Part shown: piece by piece, positions 6,880 to 14,546 of the stretch | Layout: each line of letters begins with the position of its first letter | Numbering within the stretch: position 1 is the stretch's first letter | Virus record (IMG/VR): IMGVR_UViG_3300043449_000693 | Location: 1 to 29,523 of that record | DNA: 29,523 nt | Strand: one strand, 5' to 3' | Source: a virus | Made by a program: the position numbers and the translations under genes | Notes under the pieces: generated by a model | Databases searched by the model: none | Told to the model about the DNA's origin: nothing | What the model saw: only the letters and a program-made list of their open reading frames with translations

Positions 6880-7118
6880 TGTTTTGGGCGGTCCTGAAAG
6901 ACGGCGTGTGCATTGCCAAGGTCGTGTGGGATGGCAAGGCCGAGTATCGCTATCCGTTCCCGCACGACGAGATGGTCCACGACCCTAAAAACGAAATGCC
7001 GGTAGTCGACATAAGCGCGGCGCCATCGTCGTCGCTGATCGCTGCCGGCGTGGCCGAGGCGCTCGACGAGGGCTCGCTCGGAGGCTTCGCCGTGCCGATG
7101 CCGCGAGGCGACGCATGA
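6879..7118 (+). CDS. Small hypothetical protein, 79 aa
   Basis: The 79-residue soluble protein begins MFWAVLKDGVCIAKVVWDGK and has a beta-hairpin-like N-terminal half (IAKVVWDGKAEYRYPFPHDE), resembling small chaperone or tail assembly-type proteins that follow fibre genes. Its C-terminal half is helical and acidic (AAGVAEALDEGSLGG). An assembly factor for the Gly-rich protein is possible from adjacency, but no family is recognised. Start ATG 6879 overlaps the previous stop, and the end overlaps the ATG of the next small gene at 7115. Confidence 0.75.
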   Translation: MFWAVLKDGVCIAKVVWDGKAEYRYPFPHDEMVHDPKNEMPVVDISAAPSSSLIAAGVAEALDEGSLGGFAVPMPRGDA

Positions 7119-7243
7119 TCACCACGCACCTGATCTTCTTCTTTTTCAACGCCGATGCCGGCGGCGGTCCGCCTCCGGCGCCGATCATCGTTTCCCGCTT
7201 CGTGCGCGGGCTGCTCGTCGCTCCAGGGAAGCTCGTCCGATGA
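7115..7243 (+). CDS. Very small hydrophobic/Pro-Gly phage protein, 42 aa
   Basis: A 42-residue frame fills the space between the preceding gene and the portal gene, coupled on both sides by ATGA overlaps (7115-7118 and 7240-7243). It starts with a hydrophobic stretch (MITTHLIFFFFNADAGGG), then PPPAPIIVSR and a basic end. Because both junctions match the overlap style of every neighbouring gene, it is very likely translated. Tiny proteins with a Phe-rich start and Gly/Pro centre are common near podovirus portal genes. No function is known to me. Confidence 0.65.
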   Translation: MITTHLIFFFFNADAGGGPPPAPIIVSRFVRGLLVAPGKLVR

Positions 7244-8916
7244 CGTCCGCGAACGAACTCATCCGCCGGCAGGAACGACTGGCATCCGATCGCGCGAACT
7301 ACGAGACGCACTGGCAGGAGATCGCCGACCTCATGCTGCCGGGCCGCGGCGACTTCATCGCCCAGCGTGTTCCCGGCCAGAAGCGCACCGACAAGCTGTT
7401 CGACGGCACCGCGCTGACGGCGCTCGACAACCTGTCCGGCGGCCTGTGGGGCGCGGTGACGAACAGCGCCAACAAGTGGTTCGAGGTCCAGACCGCCGAC
7501 CCGTCGCTGATGCAGGATCACGACATCGCGTCGTGGTGCGACGCCGTGACGGATCGGATGCTCGCGGCGTTCGGCTCCAACGGCATGCGCTTCTACGCGC
7601 AGGCCATCGCTGCCTACCGCGACCTCGCGGCGTTCGGCACGATGGTGTTCTACACCGAGCACCCAGACCCGGCGTCGAACGTGCTGTCGTTCGAGAGCAA
7701 GCCGCTGGCGCGCTGCTACATCGCCGAGAACGATCGCCGGCGCGTCGACACCGTGTTCGAGCGGTTCAAGTACACCGCCCGGCAGGCGGTGCAGCGCTGG
7801 GGCGAGAAGACGCCCGAGAAGGTGCGCAAGGCGATCGAGAGCAACCCCGAGACCGAGTTCACGTTCCTGTTCGCCTGCATGCCCGCGCGCGAGTACGGCG
7901 CGAAGCTCCCGTCGTCGGACATGACCACCGCCGCGGTCTACGCCTGCGTCGACACGCAGGAGATCGTGCAGGTCGGCGGCATGTATGCCTTCCCCTACCA
8001 GGTCGCCCGCTGGTCGATCGGCAACAAGGGGCCATATGGCGACAGCCCGGCGATGCTTGCGCTGCCGGACGTGAAGATGGTCAACGCGATGGCGAAGACC
8101 ACCATCGTCGCGGCGCAGAAGCAGGCAGACCCGACGATCCTCGCGCCAGACGAGAACGGCATGCGTGGCGTTCGCTTCACGCCTGGCGGCATCGTTTACG
8201 GCGGCGTCGATGCCAACGGCCGCGCGATGTTCCAGCCCTTCCAGGCTGGCGGCCCGACTGGCCTGACGCTCGAGATCCAGAACCAGAGGCGCGAGGCGAT
8301 CCGCGACGCTTTTTACGCGACGCTCCTGCTGATGGCGGACAACGCCAACATGACGGCCACCGAGTGGCTGGGAAGGCAGGAAGAGAAGCTCCGGCTCATG
8401 GGGCCGCATATCGGCCTCGTGCAGGCGGAGTGGCTCGATCCGCTCGTCGACACCGCGTTCACGCTGATGGCGCGGGCGTCTGTGCCGATGTGGTCGCGCG
8501 GCATCGACGGCTGGCTGCCACGCCCGCCGGAGAGCCTGCCCGCGTCGCCCGAGCTCAAGGTGTCGTTCGTCAGCCCGCTCGCGCGCGCGCAGAAGGCGAC
8601 CGAGGCCGCGTCGCTCGACAGGTTCATGCAGTCGATCATCCCGGTGGCGCAGCTGCGCCCCGAGGTGCTGGACAACGTCAACGCCGACGAGTTCCTGCGG
8701 ATCATGGCGCAGGGCACCGGCGTGCCGGCCAAGGTGCTGAACGATCCCCGGCTCGTCGAGCAGATGCGCGCGCAGAAGGCGCAGCAGGCTCAGGCAATGC
8801 AGATCGCGCAGATGGCGGGGCCGCTGAAGGATGGGGCGAGCGCTGTCAAGACGCTGGCCGAGGCCAACGCGACCGCCGGCATCGGCGGTGATGCACCCGA
8901 AGGCATGGCGCAGTGA
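7240..8916 (+). CDS. Portal / head-to-tail connector protein (podovirus type)
   Basis: The 558-residue protein matches the podovirus head-tail connector family (PF12236-type, T7 gp8 and Bordetella phage Bbp21-like). It has the N-terminal ELIRRQERLASDRANYETHW-QEIADLMLPGR, the segment LFDGTALTALDNLSGGLWGA, and the later PYGDSPAMLALPDVKMVNAM and ATEWLGRQEEKLRLMGPHIG regions. Twelve copies would form the ring at one capsid vertex through which DNA is packaged by TerL and ejected. The C-terminal 60 residues are Ala/Gln/Met-rich and helical (MRAQKAQQAQAMQIAQMAGP), as expected for a crown/barrel. Length is normal. Start ATG 7240 and stop both overlap neighbours. Confidence 0.93.
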   Translation: MTSANELIRRQERLASDRANYETHWQEIADLMLPGRGDFIAQRVPGQKRTDKLFDGTALTALDNLSGGLWGAVTNSANKWFEVQTADPSLMQDHDIASWCDAVTDRMLAAFGSNGMRFYAQAIAAYRDLAAFGTMVFYTEHPDPASNVLSFESKPLARCYIAENDRRRVDTVFERFKYTARQAVQRWGEKTPEKVRKAIESNPETEFTFLFACMPAREYGAKLPSSDMTTAAVYACVDTQEIVQVGGMYAFPYQVARWSIGNKGPYGDSPAMLALPDVKMVNAMAKTTIVAAQKQADPTILAPDENGMRGVRFTPGGIVYGGVDANGRAMFQPFQAGGPTGLTLEIQNQRREAIRDAFYATLLLMADNANMTATEWLGRQEEKLRLMGPHIGLVQAEWLDPLVDTAFTLMARASVPMWSRGIDGWLPRPPESLPASPELKVSFVSPLARAQKATEAASLDRFMQSIIPVAQLRPEVLDNVNADEFLRIMAQGTGVPAKVLNDPRLVEQMRAQKAQQAQAMQIAQMAGPLKDGASAVKTLAEANATAGIGGDAPEGMAQ

Positions 8917-9194
8917 AGCGCGCGGTGCAGTGGCTGCGCAACGCCTGGCGCAAGCCGGGTCGCGCGCAGCAGGTTGGCTTTTCGTATCGCGCGGTCTTCG
9001 AGACGCCAGAGGGCAGGGCCGTGCTGCTTGACCTGGCGAAGTACTGCAACGTCGCGACCACCTCGTTCGTCGCCGGAGATCCGCACCAGACGGCGCTCAA
9101 CGAGGGCCGTCGCGACACGTTCAACCACATCGCCGAGATGCTGGGCCTCACCCCGGCTGACTTCCCCGAAATAGTGAAGGAGCAGGACGCATGA
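8913..9194 (+). CDS. Bbp19-like small phage protein, 93 aa
   Basis: The 93-residue protein has a basic N-terminus (MKRAVQWLRNAWRKPGR) and the family signature YRAVFETPEGRAVLLDLAKY-C followed by SFVAGDPHQTALNEGRRDTF. This is characteristic of Bbp19-type proteins encoded between portal and scaffold in podoviruses. The role is not established, though head assembly is likely given the constant location. It starts with GTG at 8913 overlapping the portal stop (GTGA), with a GAAGG upstream. Its end overlaps the scaffold start (ATGA at 9191), keeping portal, Bbp19 and scaffold coupled. Confidence 0.85.
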   Translation: MKRAVQWLRNAWRKPGRAQQVGFSYRAVFETPEGRAVLLDLAKYCNVATTSFVAGDPHQTALNEGRRDTFNHIAEMLGLTPADFPEIVKEQDA

Positions 9195-10072
9195 CGGAGC
9201 AGAACGAAGGGACAGGGGCGCCGGCGTCTTCGGTGAACGCTGGCGCTGGTGGCGCGTCTTCCGCGCCCCCGCAAGGGCAGGCTGCCGCTGGGACCGCTCC
9301 TGCCCAGGACTGGCGCTCTTCCCTTGCGCCTGACCTTCGCTCCGACCAGACGCTGGCGAAGTACCAGGGCGTCGATGCGCTGGCGAAGGCGCACATCGAG
9401 CTCCAGCGCACGATCGGCGGCCGGGTGAAGGTTCCCGGCGAGAACGACGCGCCCGAGGTGGTCGCGCAGTTCCGCAAGGCGCTGGGCGTTCCCGAGGCTC
9501 CCGATGGCTACCAACTCACCCGCCCCGATGGCTTCCCCGCCGACAGGTGGGACGCGGCCGGCGAGGCGGAGTTCCGCAAGATCGCCCACGCGCACGGCAT
9601 CCCGCCGAAGGCGGCGCAGGAGATCATGAGCGCCTACGCCGCGCGGCAGGCGGCGACGTACAAGGCGATCGAGGACGCGCGCGCCGCCACCGTCGAGAAC
9701 CTGCGACGCGACTGGGGCGACAAGTTCGACGCGCAGCAGGCGCTGGCCGACCAGGCCATCGAGGCGCACGCGCGCAAGGCGGGCTTCACCGACGACGACT
9801 TCGGTCGCCTCGCGGCGGCAGGGCTCGGCGAGAAGTTCATCCGCATGATGGCGACGCTCGGCACGGCTGCTGCTCCGGTGACCGGCCCGGGCGCGAACGT
9901 CGGCAGCGGCGGGCTGTCGCCCGATGGCATCCGCAAGCGCCTGTCCGAGATCGCCTCGCACCCGAAGTTCTTCGACAGCCGCTTCCGCAACGACCCAGAG
10001 CGCAAGGAGCTCGTGGCCGAGCAGTCGCGACTGTTCGAGCAGCTGACGTCCCTGCAACAGGGCGCGGCCTGA
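9191..10072 (+). CDS. Capsid scaffold protein (candidate), 293 aa
   Basis: Position directly before the major capsid gene, an acidic disordered N-terminus (about residues 1-45, Gly/Ala/Pro/Ser-rich), and a helical middle with PSE-like phage scaffold features identify it as the likely scaffold. That middle includes LRSDQTLAKYQGVDALAKAH, then VPEAPDGYQLTRPDGFPADR and ATYKAIEDARAATVENLRRD. The segment 'KY..VD.LAKA...L' and 'VP..PDGY.' recur in such proteins. The helical C-terminus (SDGIRKRLSEI-type, then RKELVAEQSRLFEQLTSLQQ) would contact the capsid protein. It acts during prohead assembly and leaves before or during packaging. AAGGAG (9176-9181) precedes ATG 9191. Confidence 0.82.
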   Translation: MTEQNEGTGAPASSVNAGAGGASSAPPQGQAAAGTAPAQDWRSSLAPDLRSDQTLAKYQGVDALAKAHIELQRTIGGRVKVPGENDAPEVVAQFRKALGVPEAPDGYQLTRPDGFPADRWDAAGEAEFRKIAHAHGIPPKAAQEIMSAYAARQAATYKAIEDARAATVENLRRDWGDKFDAQQALADQAIEAHARKAGFTDDDFGRLAAAGLGEKFIRMMATLGTAAAPVTGPGANVGSGGLSPDGIRKRLSEIASHPKFFDSRFRNDPERKELVAEQSRLFEQLTSLQQGAA

Positions 10073-10248
10073 GATCAAACAAAACCGCGGACACTCGTCG
10101 CCGGGCAACCGGGGGCGACCCGCTGCTAGTCGGAAAGACCGATCGCCCGGCGCTGCGCATGCGCAAGGCACGGACCCGCGCTGCGGACACTCCAGCCGTC
10201 AAACCCAACCGCCACCCAGGTGGCACTTGAACTGACGGAGGCTCATCA
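10073..10248 (+). promoter_or_regulatory. Structured 176-bp leader upstream of the capsid gene
   Basis: No coding frame is credible. The gap contains a direct repeat GCGGACACTC (10087-10096 and 10183-10192), the inverted repeat GTCGCC/GGCGAC (10097-10102, 10114-10119), the palindrome TGCGCATGCGCA (10155-10166) and GCCACC-CA-GGTGGC (10211-10224). It ends with a strong Shine-Dalgarno GGAGG (10237-10241) seven bases before the capsid ATG. A separate promoter or a stabilising leader for the most abundant virion protein is plausible, but no clear -35/-10 pair was found. Confidence 0.45.
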
Positions 10249-11169
10249 ATGAGCACGCAGATCACGACCGCAATGGTCAACCAGTTCAGCAGCAACGTCG
10301 CGCTGCTGTCCCAGCAGAAGGGCTCGAGGCTCCTCCAGGCCGTGCGCCAGGAGAGCCTCAACGGCGAGTTCGGCTACTTCGACCAGGTCGGCGTCGTCAA
10401 CGCCGTGGAGCGCACGTCGCGCCACGCGGACACGCCGTTCACCGAGGTGCCGCACGCCCGCCGGCAGGTCGCCATGCGCGACTTCGAGCTGTCGGAGATC
10501 ATCGACAGCCAGGACCGCGTGCGCACGCTCATGGAGCCGCAGGGCTGGTACACCCAGGCCTTCGCGGCGGCCATCGGCCGTGCGATGGACGACGAACTGA
10601 TCGCCGCCTACTTCCGCGCGGCGAACACCGGCAAGACCGGCGGCACCTCGACCTCGTTCCTCGCGGGCAACCAGATCGCGGTGAACTACGTCGAGACCGG
10701 CGCGGCCGCGAACTCCTCGCTCACGATCGGCAAGCTCCGCCAGGCGAAGCTGCTGCTCGACGCGGCGGAGGCGGGCGTCGACCCGGACGAGGAGCGCTAC
10801 ATCGCGTGCGGCGCCTACGAGCTCCGCCAGCTCCTCCGCACGACCGAGGTGGTCTCGGCTGACTACGCCTCGGTCAAGGCGCTGGTCGCGGGCGAGATCG
10901 ACACGTTCCTCGGGTTCAAGTTCATCCGCACGGAGCGCCTGCCGGTCGTCACGCCGGGCACGGCCTTCTCGGATGCCAACCCGCGGCGCGTCATGGCCTG
11001 GGCGAAGAACGGCGTGCTCATGGCCGTCGGCGAGAACCCGGTCACGAACGCGGCTCCGGACCCGACCAAGGGCTTCAACATCCGCCTGCACATGAAGGCC
11101 ACCTTCGGTGCGACGCGCATGGAGGAGGCCAAGTGCGTCGAGATCCGCTGCGGCTCCACCTACGTCTGA
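10249..11169 (+). CDS. Major capsid protein, 306 aa
   Basis: The protein forms the icosahedral shell (HK97-type fold expected for the family). Features typical of the podovirus capsid family are visible. These are the start MSTQITTAMVNQFSSNVALL-SQQKGSRL, the region FGYFDQVGVVNAVERTSRHA, then MRDFELSEIIDSQDRVRTLM, the helix LTIGKLRQAKLLLDAAEAGV and the late FLGFKFIRTERLPVV segment. At 306 residues it is on the compact side but normal for this group, with no visible cleavage peptide. Strong ribosome binding site (GGAGG, spacer 7), its own structured leader upstream and a terminator two genes on all fit high expression. Confidence 0.9.
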   Translation: MSTQITTAMVNQFSSNVALLSQQKGSRLLQAVRQESLNGEFGYFDQVGVVNAVERTSRHADTPFTEVPHARRQVAMRDFELSEIIDSQDRVRTLMEPQGWYTQAFAAAIGRAMDDELIAAYFRAANTGKTGGTSTSFLAGNQIAVNYVETGAAANSSLTIGKLRQAKLLLDAAEAGVDPDEERYIACGAYELRQLLRTTEVVSADYASVKALVAGEIDTFLGFKFIRTERLPVVTPGTAFSDANPRRVMAWAKNGVLMAVGENPVTNAAPDPTKGFNIRLHMKATFGATRMEEAKCVEIRCGSTYV

Positions 11170-11198
11170 TAACCAGCCAGCAGAAAGGGATCTGACAC

Positions 11199-11615
11199 AT
11201 GCCCAGCACGATCGCTGCCGCTCTCGCGGCGGTTCCCCGCAGCTATCCGCCGGTCTCGGCGGCTGGCGGCAAGACGCGCACCAGCATCGAGGTGTTCAAC
11301 TACGCCACCGATGCGCAGGGCGCGTACAACATCGGCCCGGCCATCCCGTCCGGCGCGCGCATCCTGTCGGTCGAGCTCAACACCTCGGTCTCGACCGGCT
11401 CGGCGACGCTCGCCATCGGCAACTCGGCGACCGCGGGCAAGTATCGCGCCGCCGCCGCGCTGACGAGCGCGGACCAGTGGGTCCAGTGCAACCTCAACGC
11501 CGCGGTCGGCGACGTCCTGTCGGCCGACGAGCAGCTGGTCATGACGGTGGCGGCGGCGACGCTGCCGGCGTCCGGCCGCCTGCTCGTGCGCATCACCTGG
11601 CAGGACAACTCCTGA
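11199..11615 (+). CDS. Small beta-rich virion protein after capsid gene, 138 aa
   Basis: The 138-residue protein is rich in Ala, Ser, Thr and Gly and looks like a beta-sandwich (e.g. GARILSVELNTSVSTGSATL, QLVMTVAAATLPASGRLLVR). It lies between the capsid gene and a terminator, with only a 29-base gap to the former containing AAAGGGA. It is therefore co-expressed with the capsid protein at presumably high level. A capsid decoration or cement role is the best guess from location, size and fold. No motif proves it. Confidence 0.82.
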   Translation: MPSTIAAALAAVPRSYPPVSAAGGKTRTSIEVFNYATDAQGAYNIGPAIPSGARILSVELNTSVSTGSATLAIGNSATAGKYRAAAALTSADQWVQCNLNAAVGDVLSADEQLVMTVAAATLPASGRLLVRITWQDNS

Positions 11616-11642
11616 CCTGACCGGGCAACCCTGACGAAGGGG

Positions 11643-11672
11643 AAGGGCGGGGCCTAGCGGCTCCGCCCTTTT
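11643..11672 (+). terminator. Intrinsic terminator after capsid operon
   Basis: AAGGGCGG (11643-11650) pairs perfectly with CCGCCCTT (11663-11670), with part of the intervening 12 bases (GCC/GGC) able to extend the stem, and the run continues TTTT (11669-11672). This is the clearest rho-independent terminator in the window. It lies between the capsid pair and the tail tube gene, whose ATG follows only four bases later. Confidence 0.8.
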
Positions 11673-11676
11673 CTGC

Positions 11677-12267
11677 ATGGCGAACTCGACCGTCGAAATC
11701 TGCAACCGCGCGCTCGACCTGATCGGCGCCGACGCGATCACGTCGCTGTCGGACAACAGCAAGGCCGCGCGGCTGTGCAACCGCAACTTCAACCCTGTGC
11801 GTGACGCGGTGCTGCGGTCGTATCCGTGGAACTGCGCCATCCGCCGCGCGCAGCTGCCTGCGCTCGTCGCAGCGCCCTCGTTTGGCTACGGGCGCGCGTT
11901 CCAGCTGCCGCAGGGTCCGGTGCCCGAGTATTGCCTGCGCGTGCTCGACATCAACGGCGAGCCCGAGTTCGACATCGACTACCGGGTCGAGGGCAGGAAC
12001 ATCGTCACCGACGAGGCCGCGCCGCTCGAGATCGTCTACATCGCGAGGATCGAAGATCCGACGCAGTTCGACCCGCTGCTCGACGACGTCATCGCCGCGC
12101 GCCTGGCGGCCGACATCGCGTTCTCGCTCGTCGCCAACGCGACGCTCGTCGGAGAGCTGCGCGACACCTACGCCCAGAAGATGACCGAGGCGCGGATGAT
12201 CGACGCGCGCGAAGGAAGCGGGCGCTCGTACACCGTCGCCGACCAGTGGCTGCAGTCGAGGCTCTGA
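11677..12267 (+). CDS. Tail tubular protein A-like (T7 gp11-like) adaptor
   Basis: The 196-residue protein opens with VEICNRALDLIGADAITSLS and continues ARLCNRNFNPVRDAVLRSYP-WNCAIRRAQLPAL. This is the hallmark of the tail tubular A / gp11 and related head-tail adaptor families (short helical bundle followed by a beta insertion). It would form a twelve-fold ring below the portal and connect it to the nozzle protein. The beta part is visible at VLDINGEPEFDIDYRVEGRN. The ATG at 11677 lies right behind the terminator T-run and has no recognisable Shine-Dalgarno, so initiation may be weak or need read-through. No nearby alternative start is better. Confidence 0.88.
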   Translation: MANSTVEICNRALDLIGADAITSLSDNSKAARLCNRNFNPVRDAVLRSYPWNCAIRRAQLPALVAAPSFGYGRAFQLPQGPVPEYCLRVLDINGEPEFDIDYRVEGRNIVTDEAAPLEIVYIARIEDPTQFDPLLDDVIAARLAADIAFSLVANATLVGELRDTYAQKMTEARMIDAREGSGRSYTVADQWLQSRL

Positions 12268-12270
12268 GGC

Positions 12271-14031
12271 ATGCCGCGCGTCGCGCCGATCCTCACGAGC
12301 TTCAACGCAGGCGAATGGTCGCCGCAGCTGTACGGTCGCGTCGACCTCCAGAAATACACTTCCGCGGCGCGCATCCTCGAGAACTTCGTGCCGCTGCCGC
12401 AGGGCGCGGCGACGCGCCGATCCGGCACGCGCTTCGTGGCGGAGGCCAAGTCGTCTGGCGACGGCATTCTGATCCCGTTCGAGTTCTCGACCACGCAGGC
12501 CTACATCATCGAGGCCGGCAACCTCTATTTCCGCTTCTACAAGGACCGCGGGCGGATCGAGACGTCGCCGGGCGTTGCATACGAGGTGACGACGCCATAC
12601 ACGCTGGCTGACCTCGCCAACCTCCAGTGGGTCCAGTCTGCCGACACGCTCTACCTCGCGCATCCGTCCTACGCTCCGCGCAAGCTGACGCGCACCGGCC
12701 ACACGTCCTGGACGCTGTCGACGATCAGCTTCACGGCCACCCCGGCGGAATGGACCGGATCGAACTGGCCCGGCACGGTGGCCTTCCACCAGCAGAGGCT
12801 GTTCTGGGGCGGCACGCCCGGCCAGCCGCAGACCATCTGGGCGTCGAAGTCTGCCGACTTCGAGAACCTCACGACCGGGACCGGCGCGTCCGACGCGCTC
12901 AAGTTCACCATCGCCGACGGCAAGGTGAACGCCATCCAGTGGATGGCTTCGTCCAAGGCGCTGCTGGTGGGAACGGCTGGCGCCGAGTTCAGCATCCGAG
13001 CGTCGACCCTCGGCGAGGCGCTGACGCCTGACAACATCACGGCATCGCCGGAGACCACGGTCGGCTGCGCCAAGATCCTGCCGATCCGCGTCGGGCAGAC
13101 CACGTTGTTCGTGCAGCGCGCCCGGCGCAAGGTCTTCGAGATGAGCTACAACTTCGAGAGCGACGCGCAGGTGTCGCCCGAGGTGTCGCTGCTGGCGCGC
13201 CACATCACGCGGCCGAAGGTTCGGTCGATGACCTACCAGGCGGAGCCGTGGTCGATCGTGTGGGCCGCGCGCGACGACGGCGTGCTGATCGGCTGCACCT
13301 ACATGCGCGACCAGCAGGTGGTGGGGTGGCACCGCCACCCGCTCGGCGGCTCCAACGTCAAGGTCAGGTCTGTCGCCGTGATCCCCGGCGACGGGCAGGA
13401 CGAGCTCTGGCTGCTGGTCGAGCGCACCATCAACGGCACGACCAAGCGCTACGTCGAGTACATGGAGTACGAGTTCTGGGCGGCTTCCTCGACGGATCGC
13501 GAGGACTGCTTCTTCGTCGACAGCGGGTTGACCTACTCGGGTGCATCGACGTCTTCGATCACCGGGCTGTCGCACCTCGAGGGCCAGACCGTGCAGGTGC
13601 TGGCGCAGGGCGCGGCGCATCCGGACGTCGTCGTCTCCAGCGGCGGCGTGACGCTCAACCGATCGGTGACCAAGGCGCAGATCGGCCTCGCGTGTCCTGC
13701 GCGTATCGAGACGATGACGCTGGAGGCGGGCAGCGGCAACGGGACGGCGCAGACGAAGACGACCCGCGTGGTCGAGGTCGGCGTCCGGTTCTGGAACACG
13801 CTCGGCGCGAAGGTCGGCTATGACGAGGCGGTGACCGGCGGCATGGAGGAAGTGCTGTTCCGCGATCCGTCGATGCCGATGGACAGCGCGCCCGAGCTGT
13901 TCACCGGCGACAAGGTGGTGAAGTTCCCTGGCGGCTGGGATCGCGGCGCAGTCGTTCGCGTCGTGCAGGACCAGCCCCTCCCCTGCACCGTCTCCGCGAT
14001 GGTGCCGCTCGTCCTCACGAACGACGGATAA
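12271..14031 (+). CDS. Tail tubular protein B-like (T7 gp12-like) nozzle protein
   Basis: The 586-residue protein begins APILTSFNAGEWSPQLYGRV-DLQKY and continues ILENFVPLPQGAATRRSGTR-FVAEAK, the standard opening of phage tail nozzle (gp12-type/stabilisation) proteins. Further family-like features are the WTGSNWPGTVAFHQQRLFWG-GTPGQPQTIWASKSADFENL region and long stretches of beta propeller-like repeats. Six copies would make the tail tip nozzle that the fibres attach to and that gates DNA. It starts four bases after the tail tube A stop with a GAGG close by. Shorter than T7 gp12 (about 790 residues), but typical for these phages. Confidence 0.88.
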   Translation: MPRVAPILTSFNAGEWSPQLYGRVDLQKYTSAARILENFVPLPQGAATRRSGTRFVAEAKSSGDGILIPFEFSTTQAYIIEAGNLYFRFYKDRGRIETSPGVAYEVTTPYTLADLANLQWVQSADTLYLAHPSYAPRKLTRTGHTSWTLSTISFTATPAEWTGSNWPGTVAFHQQRLFWGGTPGQPQTIWASKSADFENLTTGTGASDALKFTIADGKVNAIQWMASSKALLVGTAGAEFSIRASTLGEALTPDNITASPETTVGCAKILPIRVGQTTLFVQRARRKVFEMSYNFESDAQVSPEVSLLARHITRPKVRSMTYQAEPWSIVWAARDDGVLIGCTYMRDQQVVGWHRHPLGGSNVKVRSVAVIPGDGQDELWLLVERTINGTTKRYVEYMEYEFWAASSTDREDCFFVDSGLTYSGASTSSITGLSHLEGQTVQVLAQGAAHPDVVVSSGGVTLNRSVTKAQIGLACPARIETMTLEAGSGNGTAQTKTTRVVEVGVRFWNTLGAKVGYDEAVTGGMEEVLFRDPSMPMDSAPELFTGDKVVKFPGGWDRGAVVRVVQDQPLPCTVSAMVPLVLTNDG

Positions 14032-14036
14032 CGCGC

Positions 14037-14546
14037 ATGTGCCTTGAGACCGCCCTCGTCGCCGCGGGTATGTCCGCGGCGACCGCCTCGACCGTTGCCA
14101 GTTCGGTCGGATTCGCCGGCACGGCGCTGTCGGCTGTCGGCGCCATCGCCTCTGGCCGCGCGCAGGCGCAGGCCGCCGAGTTCAACGCGCAGGCTGCGGT
14201 GAACCAGGCGGCGGCCAACGAGGCGCAGCAGCGCCGGAACGCGGCCCGGGTGCTCTCGCAGGGTCGCGCGAACGTGGCCGCGTCCGGCATCGAGATGGAC
14301 GGCTCGCCGCTCGAGGTCATGGCCGACAGCGCCGCCGCCGCCGAGCTGGACGCCCTCACCATCCGCTACGGCGGGCAGGTGCGCGCGTCGCAGGAACGGA
14401 TGACCGGCGGCATGGCGCGGTCGGCTGGCTACACCGGCGCTGCGTCCACGCTTCTGATGGGCCTGAACAACGCCTCGAGGAGCAAGTCATCCGCCGCCGC
14501 GCAGGCAGCGCAGCCTGCGCAGCCACCCGCCTCGGTGAACAACTGA
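14037..14546 (+). CDS. Internal virion protein (T7 gp14-like), 169 aa
   Basis: The N-terminal 50 residues are hydrophobic, Ala/Gly/Ser-rich (AGMSAATASTVASSVGFAGT-ALSAVGAIASG), able to insert in membrane. They are followed by a helical Gln/Ala/Asn-rich segment with QAQAAEFNAQAAVNQAAANE and the family pattern RVLSQGRANVAASGIEMDGS, then LEVMADSAAAAELDALTIRY. These are features of the small core/ejection proteins that in T7 (gp14) form an outer-membrane pore during infection. It precedes the gp15- and gp16-like genes, the conserved order. Start ATG 14037, six bases after the nozzle stop. The stop overlaps the next ATG (TGATG). Confidence 0.85.
   Translation: MCLETALVAAGMSAATASTVASSVGFAGTALSAVGAIASGRAQAQAAEFNAQAAVNQAAANEAQQRRNAARVLSQGRANVAASGIEMDGSPLEVMADSAAAAELDALTIRYGGQVRASQERMTGGMARSAGYTGAASTLLMGLNNASRSKSSAAAQAAQPAQPPASVNN

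Noticed and set aside
11593-13620. 675-codon minus-strand open frame opposite the tail tube genes
   Set aside because: Same antisense effect of high third-position GC. Composition is Arg/Val/Asp/Leu-biased and unlike real proteins here, and it would cross the terminator at 11643.
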